From contig JAZAYU010000005.1 in NCBI GenBank assembly GCA_038501625.1, positions 3,534,001 through 3,598,000 on the forward strand: a stretch of 64,000 bases of DNA, given 5' to 3'. This DNA is from Corbicula japonica (Eukaryota > Mollusca > Bivalvia > Venerida > Cyrenidae). Position numbers and translations under genes: made by a program. Shown here piece after piece: positions 44,327 through 57,115 of the stretch (positions are counted from its first letter, which is position 1; every line of letters begins with the position of its first letter). The notes below the pieces were generated by a model, which did not search any database, was not told the origin of the DNA, and was given only the letters and a program-made list of their open reading frames with translations.

Positions 44327-46734
44327 ACTAGAAATGTGTCCATAGGACACGGATGCCCCCGCTATGCATCGTTTTCAGATACTAAAGTGCAATGATGGGA
44401 ATAATAGCATTTCAAAGACAGTGATGTTCGAGTAATTTTAAGAATATGCATAAACTTGATGATCAAGTAAATTATTTGTATTTGTGGCACTGTTGTCTTC
44501 TCATTACGGAAATGTCTGTGAAGGAGTTGGTGGTAATGCAATGCAATATCATAGTGAACATTTGTGCCAAGTTATTTTGAAATCCCTTCATTCATAAAGA
44601 AGTTATAGCCCGAACAAGTAAATTCAAGTTTTAGTAACTGTGACCTTGACCTTGGACTTACAGGCATGGGTAATGTACGCAACACACCGCCTTGTCATGG
44701 TGAACATTTGTGCCAAGTTATTTTGAAAACCCTCCTTTCAAAACAGTTATAGCCCGGACAAAGAAATTCTATTTTTAGTAACAGTGACCTTGACCTTGGA
44801 CCTACAGGCATGGACATGGTACACGACTTACCACCTTGTCATGGTGAACATTTCTGCCAAGTTATTTTGAAATTACTCTATACCTAACGTAGTTACAACC
44901 CTGACAAGAAAATTCTATTTTAGTAACAGTGACCTTGACCTTGGACCTACAGGCATGGGCATGGTACGGGACACACCATCTTGTCATGATGAACAGTTGT
45001 GTCAAGTTATTTTGAAATCAATCTATTCCTAACAAAGTTACAGCCCGGACAAGAGAATTCTATTTTTAGTAACAGTGACCTTGACCTACAGGCATGGGCA
45101 TGGTACGCGATACACCGCCCTGTCATGGTGAACATTTGTGTCAAGTTATTTTGAAATCCCTCCATTTATAATGAAGTTACAGCCCAGACAAGAAAATTCT
45201 ATTTTTAGTAACAGTGACCTTGACCTTGGACCTTCAGGCTTGGGTATTGTGCGGACACACTGCCTTGTCATAGTGAACATTTTTGCAGTTATTTTGAAAT
45301 CCCTCCATTCATAACAAAGTAACATTCCGGACAAGAGAATTCTATTTTAAGTAACAGTGACCTTGACCTTTGACCAACAGGCATGGGCATGGTACGCGAC
45401 ACATCGCCCTGTCATGGTAAACATTTGTGCCAAGTTATTTTGAAATCCCTCCATTCATAACAAAGTAACAGCCCGGACAAGAAAATTCTATTTTAGTAAC
45501 AGTGACCTTGACCTTCCACCTAAAGGCTTTGGCATGTACGAGACATAGCGTCTTGATATGGTGAACAATTATACCAAGTGATTCAAAAATCCAATAAGAA
45601 ATAACAAAGTTACAGAGCGGACAAGATTTTGCAAGAAAATTCTATTTTTAGTAACCTTGACCTTGGACCTACAGGCATGGGTATTGTCACGACACACCGC
45701 CTTGTTATGGTGAACATTTGTGCCAAGTTATTTTGAAATCCCTCCATTCCAAACAAAGTTAAGGGCAAAGTGTATATTTTCTTAACACAAAATGTAAGTG
45801 AAAAAGGGGCATTATTTGAAAAATATTGGAAGCAGGGTTATGGGTCTTGTTGGTTATGATGTAGATTTGGATGGTGAAAATATATTTTAAGTTTCAAGGC
45901 AGTATCTCAAGTAGTTTTAAAGTCATGGGCAAAATGCATATTTTGCTTAACACAAAATATATGAAACAAGATATATTCCTATTAAAACTAATGTAAATGG
46001 AAGTATCAAAGGGCCATAACTTCTGAACGGAACATGTAAGAGCAAAACCCCACCTTTATGCACAACAACATATCAGGCCAAGCATTGCGGTAAAGTTTCA
46101 TCAAATTCCCAGCAGAGGTGTAGGAGGAGTTCCGTTCACGAGATACACTCCTATTAAAACTAATGTAAATGGAAGTATCAAAGGGCCATAACTTCTGAAC
46201 GGAACATGTAAGAGCGAAACCCCACCTTCATGCACAACAACATATCAGGCTAAGCATTGTGGTCAAGTTTAATTAAATTCCCACCAGTAGTGTAGGAGGA
46301 GTTGCGTTCACAAGATATACTCCTATTAAAACTAATGTAAATGGAAGTATCAAAGGGCCATAACTTCTGAACGGAACATGTTAGAGCGAAACCCCACCTT
46401 TATGTACAACAACATATCAGGCCAAGCGTTGTGGTCAAGTTTCATTAAATTCCCACCAGTAGTGTAGGAGGAGTTGCGTTCACGAGATATACTCAAATTA
46501 AAACTAATGTAAATAGAAGTATCAAAGGGCCATAACTTCTGAACGGAACATATAAGAGCGAAATCCCACCTTCATGCACAACAACATATCAGGCCAAGCA
46601 TTGTGGTCAAGTTTCATTAAATTCCCACCAGTAGTGTAGGAGGAGTTGCGTTCACGAGAATATCGGACGGACGGACGGACGGACAGGAGCAACTCTTAAT
46701 GCCCGTCGCCATTTCATGGCGAGGGCATAAAAAA
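44327..46734 (+). mobile_element. Tandem-core element with terminal hairpins, copy 2 (two different tandem cores)
   Basis: The head is AACTAGAAATGTGTCC with hairpin GTGTCC/GGACAC (44336-44350) and GATGCCCCC. Core 1, about 44550-45770, holds about eight units of ~147 bp (AACATTTGTGCCAAGTTATT, AGTAACAGTGACCTTGACC). Core 2, about 45975-46660, holds four units of ~181 bp (ATCAAAGGGCCATAACTTCT, CACCAGTAGTGTAGGAGGAG). Then come (CGGA)n (46665-46684), GGAGCAACTC and the terminal hairpin 46699-46728 (outer ATGCCC/GGGCAT, inner CGCCAT/ATGGCG with a TTC loop and one bulged G), followed by AAAAA. Ends match copy 1 at 2004-2840 while the cores differ. Confidence 0.7.
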
Positions 46735-47928
46735 TACATACCTGAAAAGCCACATTCAAGTAGAATCAATATATGTAATCCTTTATAAGTAACGTTTTCG
46801 TTTTTTATGCAAAACTGTTTTAAACCTCCACCCATGTCGATTACACCGCATAAAGTTTATCTGACTTGCGTTTATCGATAATTTTAACCGTGTAAACGGC
46901 ATACAGTATGCTGTGGTAGGTTTAACAAGTTATTTTGTGGATTATTCGTTCATTTTATTGTTACTTTTATCATTATTTATGTTTTATAACGATATTTGAC
47001 ATACCAGTGTTGAAATCTTCATGTGGGAGTGAAAAAAAAGAATTTAAATCGGGTCGATTTCCACCACAGTTTTGACCGTAACTGCTTGAGGCGTAAAGGA
47101 CAGACAACGAAAACGTCCGTATGATAATGGGTCTGTGCTTGCAGTCGAATTATTGAGACTAACAATGCTCCGAAATGAGGCCCAGTTGAAACACTCTACT
47201 GTTCATAATTTCAAAATATTTGCAACAGAATAGCCCATTGTTAGTAAATTTAGCAGTGTGGTGTATTTTATAACCTAAATTAACGTGTTATTGAAGATTA
47301 TGTTACGAATGTTCTAATATCTTGAAAAAATAAGGACGAAAGACCTCATCGCTTTAGGGTTAAACTGCGTTTTAAACCAAAATGAATAATACAAAAAAGA
47401 ATAACTAAATTTGAAGCGGGACTACTATTATTATCTTCTAAATACCTACGTTCTTTTAAAGTGGTCCATTATTGATTTAAAAATACCATCCCCGTTATTC
47501 TGATAAATACTTATCGAAATAATAGTTTGATACCAGCAGTGAAGAAACGCGTAACTATGCAACACCCTGCAAGACTTTGTCTTAGATACGACGTTTGACG
47601 TCATCGAATTTGATGCACACACCTTGTTTGTGACGTTGATGCTTTTGTACTAGAAAAACTGGTTGAATCGTGGGGTTTATACCAAGAAATATTATACCAA
47701 GAAATAAAAACCCGCAGAACACGTTTTATACGTGAGTATGTCTGCTGTGTAAGACTCAACAAACCATGAAATAATTACTGTTTCCTATAAGCAATCTACT
47801 GTATTTCAATAACGTCTTAAATTAGTTACTCAAAAGAAACTAAGATCGTCGGCCGAGAACCTAGTATTTTCGATTTTCCACTATAAACACAAGGCAAATG
47901 TTTGTGATTCGTTCGAGTGGACATTATG
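46735..47928. other. Non-coding stretch
   Basis: No gene, element end or repeat array recognised. Confidence 0.35.
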
Positions 47929-47932
47929 CTAT

Positions 47933-48548
47933 TGTAATGTAATAGGAAAATTATGATAATAATTTGCAAACATATTAGTTGTTAAACAATTACATTTTAA
48001 AATATTTATTAAGGGCCTTGTTAAGACTAATATCCTTTTCTGGATAACATCAAAAATCTTGTAGGTATTTTAGCCACAGGTCATTTCATGTTTTCACCTG
48101 TAACTTTTAATTACATTTTGTTATGATTAAGCAAGACGTTATATAACTGTTACTGTAGTTTTATATATTCTTCATGTCAAACTGTCATCTTGAAAATGGA
48201 ATACAGTCACGAACAGTCTAGTGTAAGGTATAAAGAAACCAGATTTTTTATCTGGAAATTGGAGAGAGAACGGCCGTATGGCCGGAATGAGCCACATAAT
48301 GCCTTTTAGGAAAACGGTATGTTAGTCTCGTGGCTAAATTGCTAAACTTCAAATAAGAGAAATTTATATCACTAAGAAATGTATTAGAAAAATTTATACT
48401 TATGAGAAAGAACTGTTTATGTTTTAGAAAGTCGGTTTAAACATTAAATAAACTGTTAAAAGCTCAAGATATATAAAGTTATTTCGGAACTTAAAAAGTG
48501 TTTGTGTTATTACACCCTAAGACCTTTGTAAGAACGCACTACGTTACA
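47933..48548 (+). repeat. 5' LTR
   Basis: Contains the inverted pair CGGCCGTATGGCCG, a TATA-like GATATATAAAG near 48467, and AATAAA-like ATTAAATAAAC near 48443. U3/R/U5 limits are not determined. Confidence 0.85.
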
Positions 48549-48560
48549 AGGTCTTCTTTG

Positions 48561-48578
48561 TGGTGCCGTGACCAGGAT
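48561..48578 (+). promoter_or_regulatory. Primer binding site candidate (tRNA-His)
   Basis: TGGTGCCGTGAC is complementary to the 3' end of animal tRNA-His (GTCACGGCA plus CCA), 12 bp matched, with further GGAT agreement beyond a 2-bp gap. It begins 12 bp after the LTR end, slightly further than usual. Confidence 0.6.
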
Positions 48579-49655
48579 CTTACTTCTAGTGGTCGTCGCG
48601 GCATAACGAGGAGGAAAACTACTATACGACACAGCGCAGAAGAATCAACCTTACGTCACGCCAGTAAACCAGACTGACGCAGAATGTCACAGAAGTCAGA
48701 ATGGAGGCTAACAGGTTAGTTCCATTTGCTAATAAAATCTTAATCCAATCATGATACACGGAACCGGTATTAAAATTCAAAAATGTAGGCTTTTCTTTTA
48801 AAGATAATACTGGGGAAGGGGGTTATTTTTGGATTGTAGATTTTTATTTTTGGAGATCGAAAATGTTAGTCAAGGTGCCGAATTCTTGTTTAGTAATTTT
48901 TGAAAATTTAACTGTTAGATCAGTAATTAATTTAGGCTCTATTTGTTCTTTACTTAATAAAAGATTTTCAAAAATTAAAGTGAAAACTTTACTTGTTAAA
49001 ATCAATTTTTTCTTAAAAACGTTAAAAAACGACAAGTTTACGTGCTACATTAGTTCAAGTGAAATTTAACAATCTAAAAATCTTTTGCACACACATTTTT
49101 GTTGTAATTTTCAATATTTCTCAAAAATATAAGGAAACTATTTTTGTAACAGCAACGGTTGTAGGTCTAATTTTGGCATTAACTGCTTAGTTGTTTTTTA
49201 AAGGAGATAAGAAGACAACTTTTTGATGTCATTAAGTAATAGAAATATTCCGAAACACTGGTTGTATAGTTTAACTACCAGCTTAAAAAATAGAAAAATG
49301 CAAAAAAAAATATTTAAAAAAAAATATAGAAAAATGTACTAGAAAAAAAAAGAAATTAAGAAGACTATTTTTGGGATCAACTATCAGCTTAAAAAAAAGA
49401 AAAGTATTAAACATATTTTGGTATGAGTGTTGTACATGAATGATAGGTTTTTTCTCTGGTACAAGGTATTATTACTAGATTGTGTGATGTAACTGTCGCG
49501 TTGCAAGCGTTGAGACCGTTCAATCTTTGTTTATAAGTTTTCTTCCGAGCGTATCGGATGTGTATATATGTATATATGTTTGAGAAGAAAACAGTAAAAT
49601 GCTGTTGTTAACCGCGATTTTTACGCGATGAATTTTAGTTAATTCCGAGAGTACC

Positions 49656-49735
49656 GGAAGTCGATGCTTATGACTATGTTTATGCCTATGGCTATGATCA
49701 TGCCTTTGGCTCTGACTATGTTTATGTCTATGTTC
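49656..49735 (+). repeat. Degenerate TATGNN hexamer repeat
   Basis: About 13 consecutive hexamers such as TATGAC, TATGTT, TATGCC, TATGGC and CATGCC. One frame reads as Tyr followed by a variable small residue, but it is not part of a long ORF. Confidence 0.6.
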
Positions 49736-50617
49736 GCGTTTCAGTAAAGTAGAATACTGATGTAAACCGTGAAAATGCGCGATGGCATTAATTGACTTAA
49801 GTTTAACGTATTCAGCTTTGTTGCTGAATCGATCAGCGGTAAGCCTTTTGTTTAAAAATGTACGGGTGCGGCTTCCTACATTTCGGGCTTACACGCATTA
49901 ATGTGTACGTTACTTTAAGCATAGGATGCGTGTGCGCTAACGATGTCGACAATTTTTGAGAATAATTGTCACGTGACTTGTAATTTAGTTGTGCGGTCTC
50001 AACACGTTTCGCGATTATATATCACTGTCATCGATTTAAATCGTTGTGTGCTTGTATGCACGTATTTTGAAATAATGTTATTGAAATGCGATTAATCGAT
50101 GTTGTTTATCTTTAAGGTGTGCGTCCATATGCACGTGTCATTTAAGGTATTTTTTCTGTCTGAGCGATATGTCTGATGAAGTATGCTTGTCAATATAAGT
50201 ATGTAATCTTTCTTTTAAAATGATTTTTCATTATTTCATGTACCATGAATACGGAGTGTAGGGTTTTGGCTTTTTCTAAAATTTTTGTTTTCATAACACA
50301 TAAATAGTTTACATTGTAACTTATTTTCATTTTACGGCACAAGTTCATTAGACAGATTTTTATAAGAACATAACATTTATTATGATGATTTAATGGGTAT
50401 TTATTAAATGGGGTTAGTAATGCCAGTGAAATGTGTCATTGTGCGGAAGCGGGTTTAATTGGCTAGGAACAAATCACAGATCATGATGTGACAGCTGGGT
50501 CATTTGCTCTCATGTCAGTATGCTCCAGTGAACGAGTCAATCTTCTACCCGGTGGGGAAAACAGAGAATGGAATTACCTTTTGGACAATTAACATATAAT
50601 GGACAATCCGGCAAATA

Positions 50618-50986
50618 TTATATATTTACAAGATTAGATTTTCCAGCTTGACATTTCTTTATAGTGTGGATATTTCCAATTGACATTATCTTGAGGTTAT
50701 TCGCCAACATCTCAAGAAGTGTAACAGTACAAGGGACCAGAAATTCATCCTTACAACTATTTTCAACGAACAAACAAGGATTCACGACCTGTCCCTGGTG
50801 AGACGCTGATGGAATAAGAAACAACTTCGATTCCGTGACGCTTCCTATGATTGGCATGACGAAACGATTGTGCGGAAGAATCCTGAGATGAACTTGGCAT
50901 GCAGGGCGATGAGGAAGCAGTACTATCATAATTCGTATCGTTCCATATTTATTAATACTATCATACGTAGTAATTATGATTTCCAC
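50618..50986 (-). pseudogene. Fragment of a Gypsy-type polyprotein, antisense inside the LTR element
   Basis: The 122-codon frame shows ILPHNRFVMPI, a few hydrophobic strands (KLFLIPSA, VVNPCLFVEN, EFLVPCTVTLLEM) and NNLKIMSIGNIHTI. This pattern (P-x-S-x-x-x-VP, a FLIEP-like strand, then V-N ... L-x-x-G) resembles the linker between protease and reverse transcriptase in Gypsy-type polyproteins. Neither enzyme is present. It is opposite in orientation to the host LTR element, so it may be a nested insertion remnant. The assignment is by pattern only. Confidence 0.35.
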
Positions 50987-51833
50987 ACTGGTTATTATTT
51001 TTTAAATTATGCACAGAATGCTCGAACAACTAACAATAACTTTTTAAGGCACATTTTATATGTCAAATGCCTTGAGTATTTTCATCATTTAAACACACAG
51101 AATGTTTCTCTGATTTATTATGCAAATAATTACAACGTTTTGAACATGTTAACCACTCAGTTCAGTTTGCTTTCGGTAAAATATGAAGGAAATTGGAAAA
51201 ATGAGCTTTTTCCTAAAAATATGTACAATTTTAATTACAGATTAACTAAATTGTAAATGTATAATAACAATATTTTGTTATATACAGGTGCTCTACATTT
51301 TCTTTCTATTTACAGAATTTATATGCGTTTTTGAATGATACTCATGCAAGAAAAGGAAACCCAAATGACGCACGGAGGAGATCACGGAAAAGAAATCAAC
51401 ATGTACAAATGTTTGCAGAAGTGTTTTGACATTATGAAGATGTGATTTTCATATTCCACCGTGATATTAGTGACTTTCCGTGTTTTAAATTTTATGAAAA
51501 TGTACTTATTCTTGTATGTCTTTGAAACCGAACATCACTTAAGGCATACATATGTATTAGTATTTATTATTAGGGTTTCCTCTACACGCACATAATTTTT
51601 ATTATATAATATATATGGATGCTTCTTGCAGGCAGTAGTATCTATATCGTAACGAAAAATTAACATTACATTGAAACGGAAATATATTATTTCGGTCTGA
51701 AACAAAACCACACAAAAATGTTATTTAATATCACATACTTTATTTCCGAATTGAGTTTATTTCTGACTGATACAAAACTGATACTGCTTGCTGAAATCTG
51801 TTATACGACCCTCTATCTTTTTTTGGTTTTTGT

Positions 51834-51848
51834 AAAGAAAGGAAGGGA
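51834..51848 (+). promoter_or_regulatory. Polypurine tract
   Basis: AAAGAAAGGAAGGGA lies two bases before the right LTR and would prime plus-strand synthesis. Its position supports the plus orientation of the element. Confidence 0.75.
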
Positions 51849-51850
51849 TT

Positions 51851-52461
51851 TGTAATGTAATAGGAAAATTATGATAATATGATTAGTTGTTAAACAATTA
51901 CATTTTAAAATATTTGTTAAGGGCCTTGTTAAGACTAATATCCTTTTAACATCAAAAATCTTGTAGGTATTTTAGCCACAGGTCATTTCATGTCTTCACC
52001 TGTAACTTTTAATTACATTGGACTCGATCTTGTTATGATTAAGCAAGACGTTATATTACTGTTACTGTATGTTTTATATATTCTTCATGTCAAACTGTAA
52101 TCTTGAAAATGGAATACAGTCACGAACAGTCTAGTGTAAGGTATAAAGAAACCAGATTTATTATCTGGAATTTGGGGAGAGAACGGCCGTATGGCCGGAA
52201 TGAGCCACATAATGCCTTTTAGGAGGACGGTATGTTAGTCTCGTGGCTAAATTGCTAAACTTCAAATAAGAGAAATTTATATCACTAAGAAATGTATTAG
52301 GAAAATTTATACTTATGAGAAAGAACTGTTTATGTTTTAGAAAGTCGGTTTAAACATTAAATAAACTGTTAAAAGCTTAAGATATATAAAATTATTTCGG
52401 AACTTAAAAAGTGTTTGTGTTATTATACCCTAAGACCTTTGTAAGAACGCACTACGTTACA
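51851..52461 (+). repeat. 3' LTR
   Basis: Direct repeat of 47933-48548, lacking about 12 bp (AATTTGCAAACAT region) near its start and with a few substitutions and a small insertion (GGACTCGATC near 52019). Confidence 0.85.
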
Positions 52462-52465
52462 CTAT

Positions 52466-54495
52466 TTTGCTGAGAAAGCACACACGCATTTTAGACTAAA
52501 ACTCATTTAATAAGTGTACAAATAAAAGATAAAATGTTTGGACTAACTGTAAGCATTTCAATAATATTCATAAATATATTGTTGTTGACCTTGCCATAAA
52601 TCCCCCTTTTGTTAGTTACTTACTCGATCATTTTAAGTGCGACTTGGCGAAAATCATTTCGATAAAATAGAAGAAAGAATCATAATGGTTTTATAGCGTA
52701 GCCCGTTTGCCCACTGGGGGGTTGATCAGCCACCCCACACCTTTCCAACCCTTATTAATATCCCCTTGTTTTGAAATGTGGTTTCAAGTCTTCGATAATA
52801 TTCCATTCTATCAGTATTGACTTATATAGAATAGAATATGCATTATTTAAACAACGATTTTGACTGTGAAGTTTCGCTTATTTTGATAAAATGGAATGAT
52901 ATCAGTTACTTGACACCACTTTAAAACAACAACAACAACAACAACAACAAACAATGGCGTATTACTCCTAGTAATGTTTGGCAGGGGTGTGGGGCGGCTG
53001 GTCAAGCGCCAGTGCGTTTTCCCAACCTCGTGAACAACAAGCAAAAAGTGTATCACAAGAATCATACTTGTTTCGTTTGTGATTTGCTAAGCCCACGGTT
53101 ATTAAACGGAGAAAGGAGACAAGTCTCACATCCCAAACTTCCCACCGATCGAAATAGGACATGTCTTCATTTTGAATCCAGGCCATTCAGATGCTTAAGT
53201 TTGAAGTCTCCAGTTTAATTTTTATAACAGTGGGCTCTGCTGCAAGCGACGAAAATCTGCTACCATACTATAAATGATATATAGCATCAAAGAAAACGTT
53301 ACGCGTACATCAGCATCATTAACTGTCCACCATCATTATGGACAAGCAATATTTCTTAATACTTTTGCTATGACGAGGGATTTGTCAATAGAATTACGAT
53401 TTTAATTAGCTTTTAATTTCTCGAGAAGTAGATTTGCGTTGGCTTACAGTCTCAAACGATACACAGTCAATCTTAAAGAGTCCATGATCTTATCAAATAA
53501 TCCAATCAATCAAATTCGTCATGGGGACAAGAATCACTACATTCTCTGCAACAATTATGCTAGATTGCACATGTATGCTGACTGATAATGCGTCAGTAGG
53601 AACAGAACATTCCTATTTCCCAAACGAACTGTTTTACCGGGATCTGACTGTAGACTTGTACACATACATCTTAGTCACAAGTCGGTATACCGTTTACCTA
53701 TAGTAATTAAAACGATTTTTAAGAGCACGTACCTTTCTTTCGGGTTGTCCATTAGCACGCCAAAGAAATTGCCATTTATGAAATTCCAGATTTTAATCCC
53801 ACTCGCAAAATATCACTTTGTCGTTTCAGTATATCTAGTATATCTGACATTGTTTCCAAGGCATTTCAGTGACGTCAATTACTTTAGTACAAATACGTCT
53901 GGCGTCATTGGGGCGTCATTGGACGAGTTCAGAATTGAATTTAATAAATTCATTTTATCTTTTTCTGTGTTCATCAGGTAGCGTTTCGTTGCAAAAATTT
54001 TGTACCAGTTGGGATATTGAAACCGGGCCACTTATAAGATAGTATTTTAGGCTTGGTTTGGCTCCGACTGTACATGGACATCTTTTATTTTAAACATTAG
54101 TGCCGATGCCGCTTAGCTCTTAAACACGCTATAAATGGAACTATAACAAAATGTTCCAGATGATTTCTACCGTACGCCATATGATGATTCTTTAGCCCCT
54201 AGAGAACATATAATTGAATCGCAACACCAAGTCGGAACGCGGCTCGTCTATTTTTGTAATATTTATAATATTTGGCAGGTAGTTTTTTTTCAAATTTATT
54301 TAATTGTCTTGCTTCAAGATTTATTAAACTTTGGCCTGTACTTTTTACAGCCTTAAGGTTGGGAACTTCTGCCAAAACTTCTTCACTGAAAATCCGGAGA
54401 TTATGTCTGAATATGTCAATGATGATAACGACGGTAATGATGTTGTTGCTTTAATGTCTTGTTGCTCTGTCAAATATGATTGTGACTGAACACCA

Positions 54496-54569
<74 letters not shown>

Positions 54570-56534
54570 ATTTTCTCATATTCATCTTGATAAATGTTTT
54601 TTGCCGATTTTGTTGAAAATGGTTAAAGATTTTGTCTATTTTTACCATTCATTTTTTAACTTTCTGTTACACCTGTTAAGACCTGTCTTTGACAATTTAG
54701 AATGAACATGCAATGCAAATAGATGAAGGCATGTGTAACATCGAGACCCTTGTTAAGTTTATGACAGGTGGTTATTGTATGGTTGTTCCAGAGGCACTTA
54801 GGCAGCATGTCACTGACCACGGCCTCGTTATCTCATAATAAACAGGAAATGTGTGGCTGCAGTAGAATAATTATAACGTTCATTGCTCAACTTTAAAAGA
54901 AAACATCTTTTTAAATGCGTTGATGTATGAGCTCTGGGCATCACAGAAAACTGTGGAGTTACATATTAATTGCTTGAAAAAAGATGTTCTAAAAACAATT
55001 ATCTAAACTTCTACCAAAGGCAAATATTTAAAACAAAATCGTCTGTAAGTAAGTCTTTCTCAAAGTTTAAGAAAACTTACCATATTCAGCACTTTCCGCT
55101 TTGAACAAAAATTTTCCCGAACAGCTGAGTAATGATGACAATTTTCATTACAAGCCGACAGTTTAAATCTTGATTCTGAAAGCAATGTTCGGAATGGAAA
55201 AGTTTTTATTTCAGTTCTTAAATACTATCGGTAACATGCTTTGCACTGTCAGTGAATAACATAATGTTGACAAAACTATACTGATTGTGGTCAATAGAAG
55301 AACTCAGTGATTACTTGAAGTTTTCAGTGAGGTGTCCTGTGATGACTGTTATTTTAACATAGCTGGTTTACCGTTCCTATCCATATCGGCGGACTCTGCG
55401 CATTTTCTTTTCAATGTTCTTCCAAAATAATTACAAATACGCCTAAATGTAAATGAAATTAATCAAAATCCCCTTACTTTCGGATTTCTATGGGCACCTG
55501 CAGTCTTTCTGCCAACCGGTGTTTGATGCACATGCAGACTTTGTAGCGCCCGATATGGATATCATTACTTGTATTTTACCAACCACTTTTAAATCTGCAT
55601 TCATATCATGTTTTATTAAAGTAATTGCAATATAGGGGAGCTAGAAACGATGTGTTTTCAAGGGGTTCGAGACAGAAAAAAAAGATGTTAACTATTCGTC
55701 TGAATAAATTATATAAGATAGATGTCTGGTTATTTAATGCAGTACGTGGAACATTCCGGTTCTTTTTCTCATTTAAACTGACCTTTATTTGACATCAAGT
55801 GTCTGGAAAGGTTCACCAGTTTTTGCTGTAGTTTACAACATTTTTGCGAAAACTATGTGAGATAAATATCTCGTTATCTTTTACAGAAATATGCCACCTT
55901 ACGTATTTCATAAACTTACAGAAATTTGGACAGTCTTCTTTCATTGAATGTTGACATATACGTGTAAAAACGTAAATGAAACAAAGTTATTGTGCCATTT
56001 CTCAGTCAAACGTGATCAAAATTCCTTACATAAAATCCTTGTGCTAGAACAAATGTATCAGTTTAATTGTTCTTATTTGATCACAACTTATTCCTCTGTT
56101 TTTGAATTAAATGCAATATCAGGCTACTTAAAGTAAACTTATTGTAAATCTTAGTTCAAAGGTTCGTCCATGTGGATATAAAACTGAAGTGTAGTTTTAG
56201 ATCATAAAGCGATGTACCATCATCTCTGTTTCTAACCAGAGATATTCTTTTCTTGAAAATTGCAGCACATGAACCTAGCTTTAGGATGAAAGCTCAAAAT
56301 TGTAGTTTAATGTCAAATTCTGCGTATAGCGCAAAATGATATATTAAATTTCGAAGCATCGATCTTATTTCCTGTCTTAATGGTCCATGTTTAATTCCTA
56401 TTGTTTTCTTGTTGTCGAGTGCCACGATGCAATTACTGCGTATTGCATATATTAATTGCGTAAATCCGTTTTAACAACAATTATCTAAAATTCGTCTATT
56501 ATTTAAACATGATCTTTTGTGAGATATTGAAGCT
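52466..56534. other. Non-coding region with simple repeats
   Basis: (AAC)n at 52925-52950 and (ATG)n at 54496-54570. Reading frames between (for example 53521-53703 and 55948-56136) show no domain or splice support. The (AAC)n may be the tail of an old SINE, but no tRNA-like head was found. Confidence 0.4.
54496..54570. repeat. (ATG)25 microsatellite
   Basis: A pure trinucleotide run; it translates as poly-Met, poly-His or poly-Asp depending on frame and has no coding context. Confidence 0.95.
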
Positions 56535-57115
56535 CTAAACTAAAGTAACTGAATTTTTTTTAACCATTTTTTTAGTACTTTCTCGTTTTGAACATATAAT
56601 TTTTCCGGAAAATTGAAATGTTAGGTGTACGATATTTAGATATTTAATTATTCTTAAAGTTATGCAAGAGTGACCAGGTGCACAGATCGGCAAGAAATGG
56701 CCCTTTGAAGCAGGCCATTGTAAAAAGAGCTCGGGAAGTGCAGGGGCGGGCATTAGAATAAAATCTGGACCATTTTTCCAGCATATGGTCGTACATGAAC
56801 GTCAAGACTAGGCCTATCGCCGCAAAATATTTCTGCTGTTAATGTACCGATATCAAAATAACGGAGATCCGTTTTGCCATTGACACTTATCCCTCCCCAT
56901 ACCACGAGAGATTCTCCACCATATCGGTCGTCTTCCGATGTATAAGCAGATGCAAAAGTTCATTTGGTTTTCTCCACACTCTGGCGCGTCTATCCGTAAA
57001 GTTAGCCAAAATCTAGACTCATCATTAAATGTTATATTCTCGATGGAAACATTAAGCCAATGTTTGAGCACATGGGCGCGGTTTCAGCCACTTTTATGCG
57101 ACTTTGATCTGTGAA
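56535..57115 (-). pseudogene. Tc1/mariner transposase remnant
   Basis: The minus strand reads ITFNDESRFWL (first catalytic Asp region), followed by CGENQ and ISRGMGRDKCQWQNGSPLF, corresponding to the Tc1 stretch between the two catalytic Asp residues. Further on, in other frames, the sequence continues weakly (HVRPYAGK, MPAPALPE). Several frameshifts and stops are present. No TIRs were located. It is unrelated at the sequence level to the Tc1-like copy at 41885. Confidence 0.5.

Larger units (their letters stand above)
48579..51833. other. Interior of the non-autonomous LTR element
   Basis: No plus-strand retroviral-type domain is seen. A possible leader with ATGTCACAGAAGTCAG and a donor-like CAGGTTAG lies near 48683-48716. 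A degenerate hexamer array (TATGNN) lies at 49656-49735. A minus-strand Gypsy-like fragment is at 50618-50986. The 128-codon plus frame 50870-51256 overlaps that fragment and shows no domain. Confidence 0.5.
47929..52465 (+). mobile_element. LTR retrotransposon, structurally complete, no gag-pol
   Basis: Two direct repeats of 616 bp (47933-48548) and 611 bp (51851-52461) begin TGTAATG and end GTTACA, so they have TG...CA termini. CTAT flanks both sides (47929-47932 and 52462-52465). A primer-binding-site candidate follows the left LTR, and a polypurine tract precedes the right one. LTRs are about 95-97% alike by eye, differing by short indels and a few substitutions. The 3.3-kb interior has no plus-strand gag, protease, RT or integrase, so the element is non-autonomous (LARD-like). 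The superfamily is not determined by its own sequence. Confidence 0.85.

Noticed and set aside
50870..51256. 128-codon plus-strand frame as gag of the LTR element
   Set aside because: Asn/Tyr-rich AT-driven composition, no CCHC knuckle or capsid motif, and overlap with the antisense Gypsy-like fragment.
52925..52950. (AAC)n as the tail of a second SINE
   Set aside because: No tRNA-like head or target duplication could be found upstream.
54451..54705. Poly-Met and poly-His frames
   Set aside because: They are produced by the (ATG)25 repeat, with no splice sites or domains around them.
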